Shown here piece by piece: positions 25,239 to 38,394 of a stretch of DNA of 64,000 bases. A program made the translations under genes and the position numbers. The notes beneath the pieces were generated by a model, which did no database searches, had not been told where the DNA came from, and was given only the letters and a program-made list of their open reading frames with translations. The DNA is from Nemophila menziesii. Lineage: Eukaryota; Streptophyta; Magnoliopsida; Boraginales; Hydrophyllaceae. The stretch is taken from positions 34,249,733 to 34,313,732 of the forward strand of contig JARWIR010000002.1 in NCBI GenBank assembly GCA_029959085.1, read 5' to 3'. The stretch's first letter is position 1, and each line of letters begins with the position of its first letter.

Positions 25239-27852
25239 AAAATTGTCCATGAATCTTTTTTTTGTTAATTGCAATATGGTCCCTATACAATGTAAAAATT
25301 TCAGTAAAAGTTCCTATAACATAAAAAATGCATTGTATTCCTCTATTTTAGTGTTTTAGAAATTAATTACACTATAAATCCCGATTTTACAAAAATAACA
25401 TATATTTATCATACTAAATGATAAAATATTTATTTAAATAAAATAAATCTAAACAAAACAAAGAAACATATAATAAGTTGTAAAGTTTTTTTAGATAAAT
25501 CAATAATAATATATAGTAAATTGTACATTCAGAAAAAACCGATACAAAATCACGACCCTAGCAACAAGTTAAATGTAATCATCCTTTCTTCAAGTATTAC
25601 AAATTAATTTATTGAATCTAGGATAAATCCACTATATATCTTGAAAGAAAGTGAGAGTACATGACATTTAAAAGAGCGATAAGTAAAAATTATTACCTTC
25701 TTTAAAGTTACTTTAGTGAGGACCATTCCTTAAAAAGTTGGTTTGTTCTGTAACTGTCATACAAAGTAACTTTTACAAATTGATCATCCACACTTACTTT
25801 TTCTAACTCACTCTTAAGTTATTCCATAGAATTCAAATTAATACTTATTTCTCTCAAAATGACAAACCCATGTACTAAATATGCTCAGTGAAATCACATC
25901 CGTAAAACAAATGTCTAGAAACTCAAAACTCATTGAATAAATAACACAAGTCATGCCTAAATTCATATCCCAATCCATCTTTGGAATGGAGTAGACCTAA
26001 AAGCTCCGTCCAAACAATTATCGATTCTTTCAGACTTACATATGAGTTTGAAAATATACTTGGCCTATGGATGTCCGCTTTTGAAAAATATCCAACATTT
26101 GATACCCCTTTAATCAATACCATTTTGAGACTACGCCTAAACATTTTTTAGTGTAACCAAGAAAAATAAATTAAAATGAAATAATAAAGTTTAGTGTTTA
26201 TAACCTTCATAAAACTTAACCTTATTGAATCTCTTAGGGGGGGGGGGTTATTTTTCACGGACTTTGATAAATATTATGAAACATTTACTATTTTATCTAG
26301 TTTATTAATATTTCTACCTTTAGGATTCATTGGAGAGTTAGATATGGGACACAAGTCACACTAGTTGGCTTTAGTTGCCTTAGCGAAGATACATTGTTTA
26401 ACTTTAAAATATTATATTGTTATATTGATTTTTGTAAGATTACTAAATATACTATTTGTGGGATGTGAAAATATTTAAAAAGGATTTGTTATTAGTTATT
26501 AATCTATATAAGCATATAATTTATTTCATGAAATAGATAACTAATTAATTATTATTTAAATTATTAATGCTATTAATGTTCTTATATGAGTATTTTATTA
26601 TCTTAGGATAATGAACTTAGTAATATTAAGTACTAACAAGATTATATAAATTATATTACTTATTTTTGAATTAAATTAAATTAGTGTTGAATATAGCAGT
26701 CATAATTGTATTACAAATATTTTTAGTATAAAATGAGTTAAGGTATAATTTATAATACATATAATCATTTTGTAGCAAAAAAAACACTCCATGCTTCCCC
26801 TTATCCTTTACAAGTAAAGACCTCTACAAGAGTTGAAGTATTTTTGAAGACATATGAAAATGATTCAACACTTACTCCAGAACATTTTTGCTACAATTTG
26901 TCTAACTTGCATCACTGTACCAAAATGGTCATATATTTCTCATCTGAAATAGAAATTACGATCCATTTTTGCTCATGCCAACTAGATTTCAAGATAATTT
27001 TAGGATAATACGAATAAAATCAGAATATTCATCAATTGGTTGCATAAAATATCGAAGTCAACTGATTGTTTCATATGTAACAAGTATGGAGGATGAGCAA
27101 GTAATGGAACCTTAAGATTTAGGAGAACGACACCGTCAATTTTTCTATAAGTAGAAAGTTTTTAAATGGGATTTTTCATGAATATTTTGGAATTTTTTTT
27201 ATTTAATTCACTATATGAACCTAGATCCTATAGTAATTACATCAAATGGTATCATATACAACTATGTGTAAAAAAATTAGCCAATAACAATGATTGATAG
27301 ATTATTCTAGTCGCGAGACATAATTTTAGGAGTATTTAGTACATAGTAGAGAGATATTTCTCTATATATTTATCTTTTACACATTCTTATCTAGAATATC
27401 TATTTATAATATTTCTATAATTTTTATATGTAATTTTTTTGTTAGGCGTGCAGATCGTAAATGCTACGATACTCCTAGATGAAGATAAGACGTGAAGAAA
27501 TCAAGTTTGGCCATAGGTTATGGTGGAAAAGGAATATTCAAGCATATATAGAAAGTAAAAGTATATTCCGAATAGATTTGGAAAGTGTAATGATCGAGGT
27601 TATACACAAGATTGACAATGATTCTAGAGGATCCATTTGTTATACATATAGGATTTGAAAGAATAGATGTGTAGAATTTGACGGTTCGCGATTCGTAGCT
27701 GAATAAAAGAAGTTATTCTATATGTCATTTTTGTGGTTCGAACCAATCCACACTTAAGTGAAACGTTTTAGGAGGGGGAGTTGTCACTTAAAATAATCCT
27801 ATGACCCAAAAAATATTTTATGGAGCTATATATACTAGAATTAAACATTATA

Positions 27853-28293
27853 TGTTACACTTTTGAATATAAAACAAGAAGGTTTATTAGACAAACCTTA
27901 TACGCAGCGGATTGGAATGAAGAATCCTGAATTTAGCCTTCTTGTAATTGATTGAATTGGAATGAATGAATCGCTTCTGCTATCTGGTCGTAAGTTTAAT
28001 TACTAGAACTAAACTCTTTGTTTTCACCACCTAAATGTCTCAGAAGTATCTATGGTGTGTTATTGATTTGGAGAGAAATATTGTACGCTTGTTAGCTCTG
28101 TGTTGTTTTTTTGTTCTGTGAGAAAGAAAGGCTCTATTTATAGAGCTGGAGAGTTGGTTTATCAGCTGTTAATAAACCACTCTCCCACTTTCTCCACTTC
28201 CTTCACCATCAAAGTGGTAAGTTATCCCTGTACGCTCATGTCTTTCCCATCATGGGTGACATGGGAATAAAAACTTTAATTTTGTTTCTTTCA
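27853..28293 (-). repeat. Copia LTR (3' LTR in transcription sense)
   Basis: 441 bp, starting tgttacacttttgaat and ending tttctttca on the plus strand. Differs from 34576-35016 by six substitutions. A TATA-type TATAAATAG lies on the minus strand at 28134-28142. Confidence 0.95.
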
Positions 28294-28306
28294 TTCTCCC
28301 ACTCGC
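28294..28306 (-). other. Polypurine tract of the copia element
   Basis: On the minus strand GCGAGTGGGAGAA lies immediately before the LTR start TGAAAG. This is the expected primer site for plus-strand DNA synthesis. Confidence 0.8.
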
Positions 28307-29454
28307 ACATGATGGAGTTACAATCATTTCCTTTAGGTACATGCATTTCAATGTACCATACATCAATATTTCTTAAATCTTCTCATATACACATTTCTAG
28401 AATAATTCATCATACTTGACAAAATAGGTCGTGCGACCGACAAGCATACAAGCATACGTTACTAATAACCTGTTAGGGTACATAGTTGCTCAAATAAAAC
28501 CTCATTCCTTACGTATCTTGTAGTACCCCAGACTAATAATTTGTTGTATCATATTCAGTAACTCTGACCCCTTCAAATTTATATCACATCGTTTATGTGA
28601 TCAAAAGAGTTCACTGACATAACTTCATGTGTCTCACTATCATGTTATGGTCCAAATTGACTTACATGATCGGTACCTGCAAGCACACACTTTGATACAG
28701 AATTTTAGTCTTCCCTTTACACTTATATCCTTTTACGTTGATTAGGTTGGTTTCCAAAACATACCCCATTAGACCGAATCATTCATGATCATTGGTAGTA
28801 TGTTCAAAGTAGCATACACCTAATCAAAATATCAAGACATAGTCAAAAGTAACAAGGACACAATTTTGAAGGCATCACACAATGAAGAGACAGGGATCGA
28901 CTCTTCACTTCCTTCTGGTCGAAAGCACACGTGGTATGACACACGTGCTATGGTATTATTCATATAGCTCCAATTGTATGTCACAATTTTATAAATACCA
29001 TACGGATATATAATTAGACAAACCTCGTTGCCTAAGATGAATTCTTCGATTGATCAACCCTTCTATGAAATCAATCAAGCAACTCATATCTGGCTCTTAT
29101 AGACTAAGTAGATAGTGGGATTCTACTTCGATCATAATATAAGCTTAACATGGTTTATCCATGTTTATGATCTCATCTTAACACTTAGTTAAGGCGACTA
29201 TCTTAACTCAAGTTATCTTAAGGGTTCTTCATTACTCTGAGTCAGTCTCATCTTTGCGCACTTCTTGTGCCAAAGGCGATTGCCCGTGTCATAGGGCCAA
29301 TCTCAGTCTATAGGACATACATACTTCAAAAATTACACGCATTATAATATATATCAAACATGATATTATTAAAATAAACAATTAAATAAACATACTAATG
29401 AAAATATATACATGAATGCACATAAACTCGCAATATTCATACATTATATCTTGC

Positions 29455-32400
29455 TTAATCATATAGATTTAACATATCCATAAATATATCCCTAGGGATA
29501 TCCTTTGTTAATGGATCAGCAAGCATATTGCGTGTGTGTATGTATTGCAAATCAACATCCTTTTGTGCAATAATATCTCTAACAATATTATACTTTATAT
29601 CAATGTGTTTGGTCATACTGTGATACTTAGGAGCTTTCACACAAGCCTTTTCAGCTTGACTATCACAATGTATAATAACAGGACTCCCACTATCGCCTGA
29701 GAATCCTAAATGTTCATAATAACCTTTTTAACCAAACAGCCTCTGAAACCACAGCTAAGCATGCTACAAACTCAGCTTCCATTGTGGACAAAAATTATAC
29801 AGATTTGTTTCTTGCTACTTCAAGAAATTGCGCAATTATTCAACATGAATACATCACCTGAGGTAGATTTACCCCCATATATATCACTATCCCAAATAGC
29901 GTAATATATCCTTCTAGGTGTAATCTATTTCCTCGAAAGCAAAGGCATAATCCATAGTGCCTTTTAGATATCTCAATATCTTTATCACAACTTTCGGATT
30001 TTCTTGTCCTGGGTTCAATTAAAATGACTAACTAAATCTACCAAATAACATATGTCTGGCCTAATTCACATCATAACATATATAAGACTATCCATGAACT
30101 AAAATATGACATTGTATACATTTTCTGTTTCTCTTCTAGAGTACTAGGCCACATGTAGAGAGTTAAGTTTATTCCAATTGCTACAGGAGTGTCAATGGAA
30201 TTGCACTTAGTCATGCTAAACCGCTCAATTATATTCATGATGTAAGGTTCATGAGACAAAGATAATAGTCCTCTAGACCTATCTCTAATAACCTTAACAC
30301 TAAGAATATAATTTGCTTCTCCCATATCTTGCATATGAAATTGAGAAGCTAGCTACTCCTTATTAGCTTTGAATAAACTCTTTATCATCCCCTGCTAATA
30401 GGATGTCATCTACATATAGAGATAAGATCACAAAATTTCTTGGAACATTTAACATAAACACAGTAATTTTCACTTATCATCTCGAATCCATTTGATGAAA
30501 CGATTTCATGAAATCTCAAATTCCACTGTCTCGAGGCTTGCTTAAGATCATATATTGATTTTAACAATCTACATATTTTATTCTCTTGATCTTTTGCAAC
30601 GAAACCGGAAGGTTGTTCCATGAAAATAACCTCTTCTAAATCTCCATTTAGAAATGTAGTTTTAACATCCATTTGGTGCAACTCCAGATCGAGATGCGCC
30701 ACAATAGCTAAAAATAAGACGTATTGAGGTAAATCTAACAGCAGGAGAAAAAGTTTTTTCAAAATCTATTCCTTCCCGTTGAGTATAGCCTTTCGCTACC
30801 AAGCGAGCTGTATACCTTTCAATGGAATTGCCAGGTTTCCTCTTTATTTTGAGAACCCATTTATTCCCAATCGCCTTACGTCTTTTCGGGAGATTAATCA
30901 GTTTCTATACCTGGTTTTTCTTCATCAACTCCATTTCTTCTTCCATTGCTTTCTTCCATTCATTCTTAGTAGGACATGAGAATGCTTGATTAACTGATCG
31001 AGGTTCATCTTCGTCTTGTGGAGTTATCATAAAGACTTCTCCTTCGATTTCAAATCGACGACGAGGAACTAAACCTCTAGCACTTCTCTTAAGTTGAGAA
31101 TCCTGAGAAATAGGATTACTAGATGATGCAATGGTTTCTTCCGTCTCAAGATTTAGAGGAGTATCCTTCTCTTTTTCTTTAGTATGTGTTACCTCATCAG
31201 GTGTCACATTTGTTTGCATATCATCTTCCTGAATCTCATTTAATTCACATAAAATGAAAATTATGTCAACTTCACATCTGTTGGGAAAAGCATTCTCTAA
31301 GAATGTAACATCTCGTGACTCAATTTCAGTAAGACCCCCATCGTTATGTTCACCAATAAACACATATCCTTTAGAGTGAGCTGGGTATGTAATAAAGATA
31401 CACTTCTTACCTCTTAGACCTAACTTCCCATATTTATGAGATAGATCATGAACATAGTCTGCCGACCCTAGGGTCACAAGTAGTTCATAAGGAGTTTGAT
31501 GGAATAGTCATTGTGGGTATTTGGTTAAGTATATAACTAGAAGTAGGCAAGGCATCTCCACAAATTAGCTTGTGCCATCATAGACTTAACCATTTCTAGG
31601 AGAGTTCTCACTTTTTCATCACACAGTTCTTTCAACTGATCCAATAGATATTCACGTGATTAAGGTTTTTATTTTCCTCTCTAACTGATTTTCTACTTCA
31701 TTGAAATATATCATAAGAAAATTTCAATGCTACAGATGTATGAAAAATCAGGTAAACATAACCAAAACTAGTGAAATTATCTATAAAAGTGATAAAATAA
31801 AGTCCCCCTGTATATTTTGAACATTCATTGGGTCACAGATATCTACATGAATTACTTGCAATGGGTACTCGACTCGTTTAGCCTTTTCGAAAAATGGTTT
31901 CCCTTTGCTTTATCTGCTAGACAATTTTCATAAGTTGGCAAGTTGACTCTAGTCAATGAACCCAAAAAGTTCGCCTTAGCCAACAAATTCATACGGTCTT
32001 GTCCAATATGAACTAGTCTAGCATTCCATACTTTTCTTCTACGTTAAAATTACTAGAAGAAGTATTAGTAGAAAAGCAACTACTTACATAATAACTATTA
32101 AATGAGTTATCATCATCAAGTACTACTAAAACATGAGAAATAAAACCAAAAAACTTAACACTTAGCGTCATAATAGATGTCTACTTGATTGTTATGAAAA
32201 TGCATATTAAAACTTAATCCTAGAAGAACAGTGACCAAGACCAAATTCCTTCGAATTTCAGGTGTGTAAAGTGCATTATGTAGTTATAAGGTTTGACCAC
32301 CTCGCAAGTTCAACTTGCAAGTGTCAAATCTGTTGACTTCAACGTTGTTGTTGTCTCCAAACTTATATTCATCAATTTCCTCTGGAATTAGATGGTACTC

Positions 32401-32480
32401 TACATATGCCTCTTGGTCTTAGGCTACATGGTCTGTCGCTTCTGAATCCATAGTCCACAAAGGATTAGAATCAACTAGCA
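29455..32480 (-). pseudogene. Copia pol remnant (protease, integrase, RT, RNase H)
   Basis: Read from high to low coordinates. Protease: near 32430-32460, WTMDSEATDHV, where the D-S/T-G-A active site reads DSEA. GAG-pre-integrase: about 31905-32020, GQDRMNLLAKANF and LPTYENCLADKA. The integrase core is badly shifted. A post-integrase stretch (30905-31477) has YGKLGLRGKKCIF and KRSARGLVPRRR. RT (30406-30762) has [16 protein letters not shown] and LKSIYDLKQASRQWN; the YVDD box (about 30404-30416) is intact in sequence but one frame off. RNase H ends at 29455-29640 with HIDIKYNIVRD and RNMLADPLTKDIP. Family order and motifs are those of RVT_2 copia polyproteins. It cannot make a working polyprotein. 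Confidence 0.9.
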
Positions 32481-32537
32481 AACAGTACTGGTAACATGTG
32501 TAAAGTTATATGAAGTAAATGATATTGCTATCTTTAT

Positions 32538-33303
32538 CTTACTCACGAGCGAAGTGACCTATCTTGTCACAATTATAGCATTTTACTTTACTCTCGTCTT
32601 TCTTAAAAAAAAACGTTGTTACCACCACTTTTGTTCTTCTTGGAAGCATGCTCATTTTCGTTTCTCTTCCCATTGTTCTTGCACTTAATGCAAGAACCTT
32701 TGTGGGAACTTGACTCAGCAATATATAAGTCTGATCCTAAGACTTAACTGCATCAAGACGTTCATCTTCCAACGTCACATTTTGAGTCAAGTTTATCTTC
32801 AAATGCTCCCACTTATTTGAAAGAGATTGGATCACAGCTTGAACCTGATGTTCATCAACAAAAAAATTATGACCTGCAGTCCAAGTTCCCTAATCATATT
32901 AGACATCTCTCAAAGATGCTTGGTTTGATTAGACTTCCTCTTGTAAGTGTCAAACTTAATGATCAATTGACTCAACTTAGTCATAGTTGTACCCTTGTAC
33001 TTTTCATTAAGAGCGTACCACATCTCGTGAGTAGTGGGGTATTATTGACACTCATGGACAAGATCGTCATACATGGAGTTTATCAAGATGCCTCTTGCAG
33101 TGGAATATCTCTTTTTCCACTTCTCATAAACCTCCATGTCCCTTTTGTTTTGAGCCGTGATGCCTTCCTTAGGCTGAGCCATGACATTGCTAATAACCTC
33201 AAGAATTCTTGTTCCTCTAGAACATAATGCATTTTGAGTTTACCAGGGTATAGTTCTCACAATTCATTATGTCTCCTTTGAGATCATCAATGACGGTTGT
33301 CAT
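32538..33303 (-). pseudogene. Copia gag remnant
   Basis: The likely start is the ATG at 33303 (MTTVIDDLKGDI). A UBN2-type gag body follows across frames: ARGILINSMYDDLVHECQ, HEMWYALNEKYKGT, LSQLIIKFDTYKRKS and VQAVIQSLSNKWEH. The C-terminus has the zinc knuckle start CYNCDKIGHFARE, where a stop replaces the last Cys of the CCHC motif. Several in-frame stops are present. Gag would form the particle that packages element RNA. The 32817-33227 plus-strand frame is its shadow. Confidence 0.85.
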
Positions 33304-33740
33304 TTTCTTATAAAGTAAGAGATTTTTCATTAGCATACATACAATTATTTAACTACCCAATGCTATTAATGCAAATAGAATGAATAAGAAAGATAACAAA
33401 ATAAGTGATAAAGAAAGTTCACTATGTTCCCAATCATGAACCACCATATTTTGTTTGTCTTAATGATTCAATCAATTTCATTAACTGCAAAAAATTAAGT
33501 TCTCCAAGAACTCCCACTTACTCTAACATCAAATAGAGCGAAAATGTATGAAAATAAACAACTAATAGTATACAAACAAAGAAACTAGTTGAATTCATAC
33601 ATAAATGAAATACATGTTCAATAAAGAAATAACTGAATCAAAGCAACTAATGCAATTCCTAACAAACAGGGATTAAAAAAATTGGAAAAACAAACCACTA
33701 AGCAAACTACCTATTGCAAGTCCTAACTAGCATACGCCTT

Positions 33741-34316
33741 TCATATCCAAAACCTTAATTTAGGAATTGACTGCTCAAAGTTCACTTCCTCATAGAGTCT
33801 GATTGGAAAATAATTATCAACACTAGTAGTTCGATAATGCATTCCACAGTTGCACTGGTCCGACCTAGTGCAATTATTATAGTGCCTCCACAAGTGAGAT
33901 TCACTCAAAGCATAGACTAGCCACTCATATGTAGCTTGTCTCCCATGAACATAGTTCTCTGGAAAATCATACTCCCATAAGATTTCGATATCCCTCTTCA
34001 GCTCTCTTGGTAGAGTTTTGTAAAGGACTTCAACCTTATGTCCTTCACATATGATATCACCCCAATTTATGACATCCTGAATCAATCTATTGACAATTGT
34101 CACATGTTGCACTAGGGTGTGATGAGGTTTCTTCTTATAACGGAGTGCTTTGATACTATTTCTCCAAGACTGTTTTTCTTTCGGTGTCCTTGCAACTTTT
34201 GGTCTATGGATCTCTGATGATCCATTAGGATTTCTTACGTTCCTGTTGAGCCATCTGCACACTGTCAGTTGCTCAAGCCTTGCTGCTCGTGATCCCCTGG
34301 ATCGTGTCAACACCAT
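33741..34316 (-). CDS. Extra intact 191-aa ORF between primer site and gag of the copia element
   Basis: A complete frame from ATG 34316 to a stop at 33741, less AT-rich than its surroundings. The N-terminus is basic (RSRGSRAARLEQ, then RPKVARTPKEKQSWRN and KALRYKKKPHH). The middle is mixed alpha-like (HVTIVNRLIQDVINWGD, KTLPRELKRDIEILWEY) and the C-terminal part has a Cys/His cluster (HYNNCTRSDQCNCGMH). No signal peptide or membrane segment is evident. I do not recognise the family; it is not gag, protease, integrase or RT. It lies in the sense direction about 250 bp downstream of the primer site and 437 bp upstream of the gag start. It may be a captured host exon or an additional element-borne gene. 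Its integrity contrasts with the broken gag-pol. 33304-33740 holds no ORF I can support. Confidence 0.55.
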   Translation of the reverse strand: MVLTRSRGSRAARLEQLTVCRWLNRNVRNPNGSSEIHRPKVARTPKEKQSWRNSIKALRYKKKPHHTLVQHVTIVNRLIQDVINWGDIICEGHKVEVLYKTLPRELKRDIEILWEYDFPENYVHGRQATYEWLVYALSESHLWRHYNNCTRSDQCNCGMHYRTTSVDNYFPIRLYEEVNFEQSIPKLRFWI

Positions 34317-34561
34317 TTTTTCTACATATAGAAAAAATTAAGAACGGTAAAAAAAATACACCAAAATTGATATAGGAAACAAGAATCAATAATAATAGTA
34401 TCTTTCCAGAAACTCTATTCATTAATAATAACTTAAGGTAGCAAAACTGGTAAGGCCGACCGAATCAAAAAAAAAAAAAACAAAAACTCAAATTTTTTTT
34501 TTCTTCTGTACGAAACAAAAATTGCTCAAAAAAAATATTCATAGATTCAATTGCGTAACAT

Positions 34562-34573
34562 GCTCTGATACCA
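34562..34573 (-). other. Primer binding site (initiator tRNA-Met)
   Basis: The minus strand reads TGGTATCAGAGC two bases inside the LTR. This is the usual plant copia primer site, complementary to the 3' end of initiator tRNA-Met. Confidence 0.9.
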
Positions 34574-34575
34574 AT

Positions 34576-35016
34576 TGTTACACTTTTGAATATAAAACAA
34601 GAAGGTTTATTAGACAAACCTTATACGCAGCAGATTGGAATGAAGAATCCTGAATTTAGCCTTCTTGTAATTGATTGAATTGGAATGAATGAATCGCTTC
34701 TGCTATCTGGTCGTAAGTTTAATTACTAGAACTAAACTCTTTGTTTTCACCACCTAAATGTCTCAGAAGTATCTATGGTGTGTTATTGATTTGGAGAGAA
34801 ATATTGTACGCTTGTTAGCTCTGTGTTGTTTTTTTGTTCTGTGAGAAAGAAAGGCTCTATTTATAGAGCTGGAGAGTTGGTTTATCAGCTATTAATAATC
34901 CACTCTCCCACTTTCTCCACTTCCTCCACCATCAAAGTGGTAAGTTATCCCTGTACGCTCATGTCTTTCCCATCATAGGTGACATGGGAATAAAAACTTT
35001 ATTTTTGTTTCTTTCA
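34576..35016 (-). repeat. Copia LTR (5' LTR in transcription sense)
   Basis: 441 bp, TG...CA on the plus strand, partner of 27853-28293. It should act as the element promoter. Confidence 0.95.
34857..34865 (-). promoter_or_regulatory. TATA box of the copia 5' LTR
   Basis: TATAAATAG on the minus strand, conserved at the same offset in both LTRs (also 28134-28142). It is the likely core promoter for element transcription toward lower coordinates. Confidence 0.6.
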
Positions 35017-35386
35017 TTATAGAAGAGCCCTAGTCAGATTTTAATTAATATACAATACATAAATGCTTTGAGAAAAAGAGAAGAGAAGAAGAATCAACTA
35101 GGAAGGCGTTCATACCCTTCCAACCATTTTGGTTATCAGGTTTCACAAATTAGTAGAGTATTCATATTCTAGTTTGTATTTTATATATGAAAATGATATT
35201 CTAAATTTCTTGTTTATTTCATGGTAGTATAATCTAATTCTACTTATGTTGAGAACAACATTTATGTATAACTGATTCTACTTAGCTATTAATGTTTACA
35301 AGAGAATTAAGAGTAGGGGGAAATAAATTTTTCCTCACTAATTTTTGTGGGAAGTTGAATCGACTAATATAACCTTTGTTGTTCAC

Positions 35387-35687
35387 TTACATTTACCATT
35401 TTGCTTAGTCGGTTTTACAACAACATTAGATGGTTTTTCTTGGTTGAGTTGATTGACAAGTCATTCTTAGATATTTCCCTAGTTATTTTTTTCTAGGCTG
35501 CATCCTAAGAAGAATTACCGACAAGCATGTCATCATGAGAAGAAGAAGGAAATGAAAATTGGTTTTCCAGTATAATTGGACAAACGCTTTGCAGCGGTTG
35601 AAGTCATATAATATTAGTAGATGAAATATCAAAATCATAAATAGTGGGTGTATTATTTTGGGATACTTTTTTGGTAGCATTTGACAT
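35387..35687 (-). pseudogene. Exon-like block X, unit U4
   Basis: Best X copy. From ATG 35687 the frame reads MSNATKKVSQNNTPTIYDFD then ISSTNII and a TGA. After it come LQPLQS, PIILEN, SFPSSSHDDMLV and KPTQQNGK before a GT. Unrecognised protein. Confidence 0.4.
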
Positions 35688-37698
35688 TGTTAAGACATCT
35701 AGATTTAAGAGCAACGGTAGAAGAAGGAAAATTAAGGAAAAAGAAAAGACAATGACTTTTTTTAAAGAGAAGTAGAAGTAGTTTATAACATAAAAACAAA
35801 GATGTAAGAAGGTAAAGAGATTATATTGGAAAGTGGAGAAGTAGCAATATTCAAAGTATGGAGTCAAGTAAGAAATAATTAGTAGGATCGAGTCATGTGG
35901 ATGTAGGACTAGTGTGTAGGTATTATATTTTTAAGGACAAGGGACATTAATGGAGAATACTGATTACTTTCAGGAAGTTTGGTTAGGAGAGATATAGGCT
36001 ATATTTGGATGAGTTATTTTTAGTTCACATAAATACTTTTAAATTTTGGAATTTGGTATTTCCATATTTTAGTATTTTTTTATATTGAACTTGTATAGAA
36101 TAATCTTACGATACATGAAAATTCGAACTTCTATCAATAAGGGTGCAATTTTATAAAAGAATGGTGAAGTCATTTGTGGAATAATATATATGAGATTAGA
36201 GATGATATATTAATATAAATATATATGAACAAATCATGAAATAAGTTCAAATGAATATTTTCTAGAAACTTTTATCGATATATATAAATATATTAAATTT
36301 AATATTTAATTCATAATTTTTTTATTCCATATATATGTATATCAAGAAATAATTTAATATGAATAACTTTTTGGAATTCTATGTAAAAAAAAGTATATAT
36401 ATGGACATTAATATTTATTTGAGTCTTTTTTATTATTAGTCCCTACATTCAACTTTATTGTCATTTTATTAAATACAATAATTATATAATTATTTAACAA
36501 TATTATTTTAATTTTCCAAATTCTTACTTTGAGTTTCCAACAATTAAATTTTATTTCATTTTAAGTCAATTAGTTTTATTTGTATATTTTATCATATACA
36601 TTAATAATACTTTTAAAATAATTAATTTTAAAAACATCAATAATAAGATGTATTGTATAATTTAACCTAATATAGGTCCATATAGAAATATTATAACTTG
36701 AAAAATTAGACAGTTTCTCTAAAAACCTCTTAGTATTTTATACAAAAAAGAAAAGAAAACCATTCTTTAGTTTGTATATAAATTGGGTAAATAACCAAGA
36801 AACTCTTGGTTAAGACTCATAATATTCTTTTAATACCTCCATATATTTTCATTGTATGTATATACATCACTAAACTAAATAAATTTTCAATAATACCCTT
36901 CCTATTTTTTATACATATGTTATCTTTATTTATTGTATAATATATTTTTTGATATTTTATTTACTTAAATGATAATACTAATTATATAGCTGACTGACCA
37001 TGACCTCTTTCTATTAATACCGCTACCTCCAACTCTTGCAACAACTACCTCCAACAAACATCACTTTAGGGCACCCATTGTTGAAAACTAACTCAAATTT
37101 TTTCTTTCTTTAAATCTTAAATGATTCACTTATTTGAACTCAAAATTATCTTATCAATAATTGGTAAAATTTATTTTACTGAAAACAAAATTTAAACTTT
37201 ACGTTTGAATTTTGGACCAACATCTATGCAAAACATGAAATTTCATGTTTTAAATAATTTTTATTAGTACGTGAGACTCCAAATGACTTAACAAAGTAAA
37301 GTTATATATATAAGTTTAGTTTCTAACCTAATAAGGATATGAGATCTCATCTTAGTTTAAAAAAAAGAGAATACGATGTGGTGACAATATATCTTTTTAG
37401 ACATAAAAAAGTCAGATAATTATACAACCCTTAGCTATTTTTAAACGTTTACACTCAAAATTTCAGAAAGGGTAATATTAGAATGCTACGCACAACTATA
37501 TCAACATTTAAGGGACTCTTAGACATGGAATAATGTGAAATTCATCTTAGGTTTAATAGATTTAAAGGATGAAACATTATTTTTACTAACTATAAATCCT
37601 ACTTTTCGATATTAATAATTAATAAATTGCAGGTATGAGTGATAATATTATTTTTAGCTATGATCATTTTATAATAAATTTTCTAATTATAGTGAAAA

Positions 37699-37980
37699 TT
37701 AAGGATATATATAAAGTCCAATAGTAGTAAGAGAGAAAGTTAAATCATTAATGATGTTAAGTGTTAGTTCAATAAGAATAATATAAGACATAGGGATTGG
37801 TAGTAATAAACATAAAAAGTTACATGTAGAGAGGTTCCATATTAAGATTTTGATATTATAGATATCTAGGTTTTGTTTGTTGGGAGCCGGATAAAACACC
37901 AGTGTTATCTGTCGTACATTAGGGTTGAGACCACAAACTGGCAAGGTAGGGATGGAATCATTTGACTTATTATAATTCAA
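37699..37980 (-). other. Conserved minus-strand reading frame, U4 copy
   Basis: A 93-codon version of 7307-7783 (IPTLPVCGLNPNVRQITLVF, APNKQNLDIYNIKI). It stops early at the position where the other copies read on. No domain recognised. Confidence 0.3.
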
Positions 37981-38394
37981 TTCATGTAAACGACTAGGTA
38001 CATAAGGTAAGAGAAAATGGTAGAAAATATGAATGGGACGTGGTGGGAGAAATGATTAGTCAAATATAAATCGAAATAAAATACTAGGTACAATAAAAAG
38101 GTGGTTTATTGGTAAATGTACCCAAATCGCTCTTTTGATGGTTAGGGTTTGAAGTGCTCTTATTCCTTTGGTATTTGTTGATGCTTTGAGACTTAATCAT
38201 GACCAGACTATTACCTAGCATATTAAGATAACTTGACCTCTCACTCTCGGCCACCTATGTTGGTAGATCATTTATTGTTGACACAAACAACATACCATCT
38301 CAACTAGTTATGATTACAAATAGGGGTTAAAGTGTACTCTACTAATAAGGTTCTAGTCTTAAGTTATAGGACTAACTTGTAGATATGTACCTCC

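Larger units (their letters stand above)
27848..35021 (-). mobile_element. Ty1/copia LTR retrotransposon, complete structure, broken gag-pol
   Basis: The element spans 27853-35016 (7164 bp), bounded by TG...CA LTRs of 441 bp and flanked on both sides by TTATA (27848-27852 and 35017-35021). The uninterrupted target (aaacattatagaagagccc) is present at about 52489 in U5. Transcription is on the minus strand: LTR 34576-35016, initiator-tRNA-Met primer site, extra ORF, gag, protease, integrase, RT, RNase H, polypurine tract, LTR 27853-28293. Integrase before RT is the copia order. The two LTRs differ at 6 of 441 positions by my count. gag and pol carry many stops and frameshifts. 28307-29454 is a 3' untranslated stretch with no ORF. 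Confidence 0.95.

Noticed and set aside
32817..33227. 136-aa plus-strand frame
   Set aside because: Antisense shadow of the copia gag remnant.
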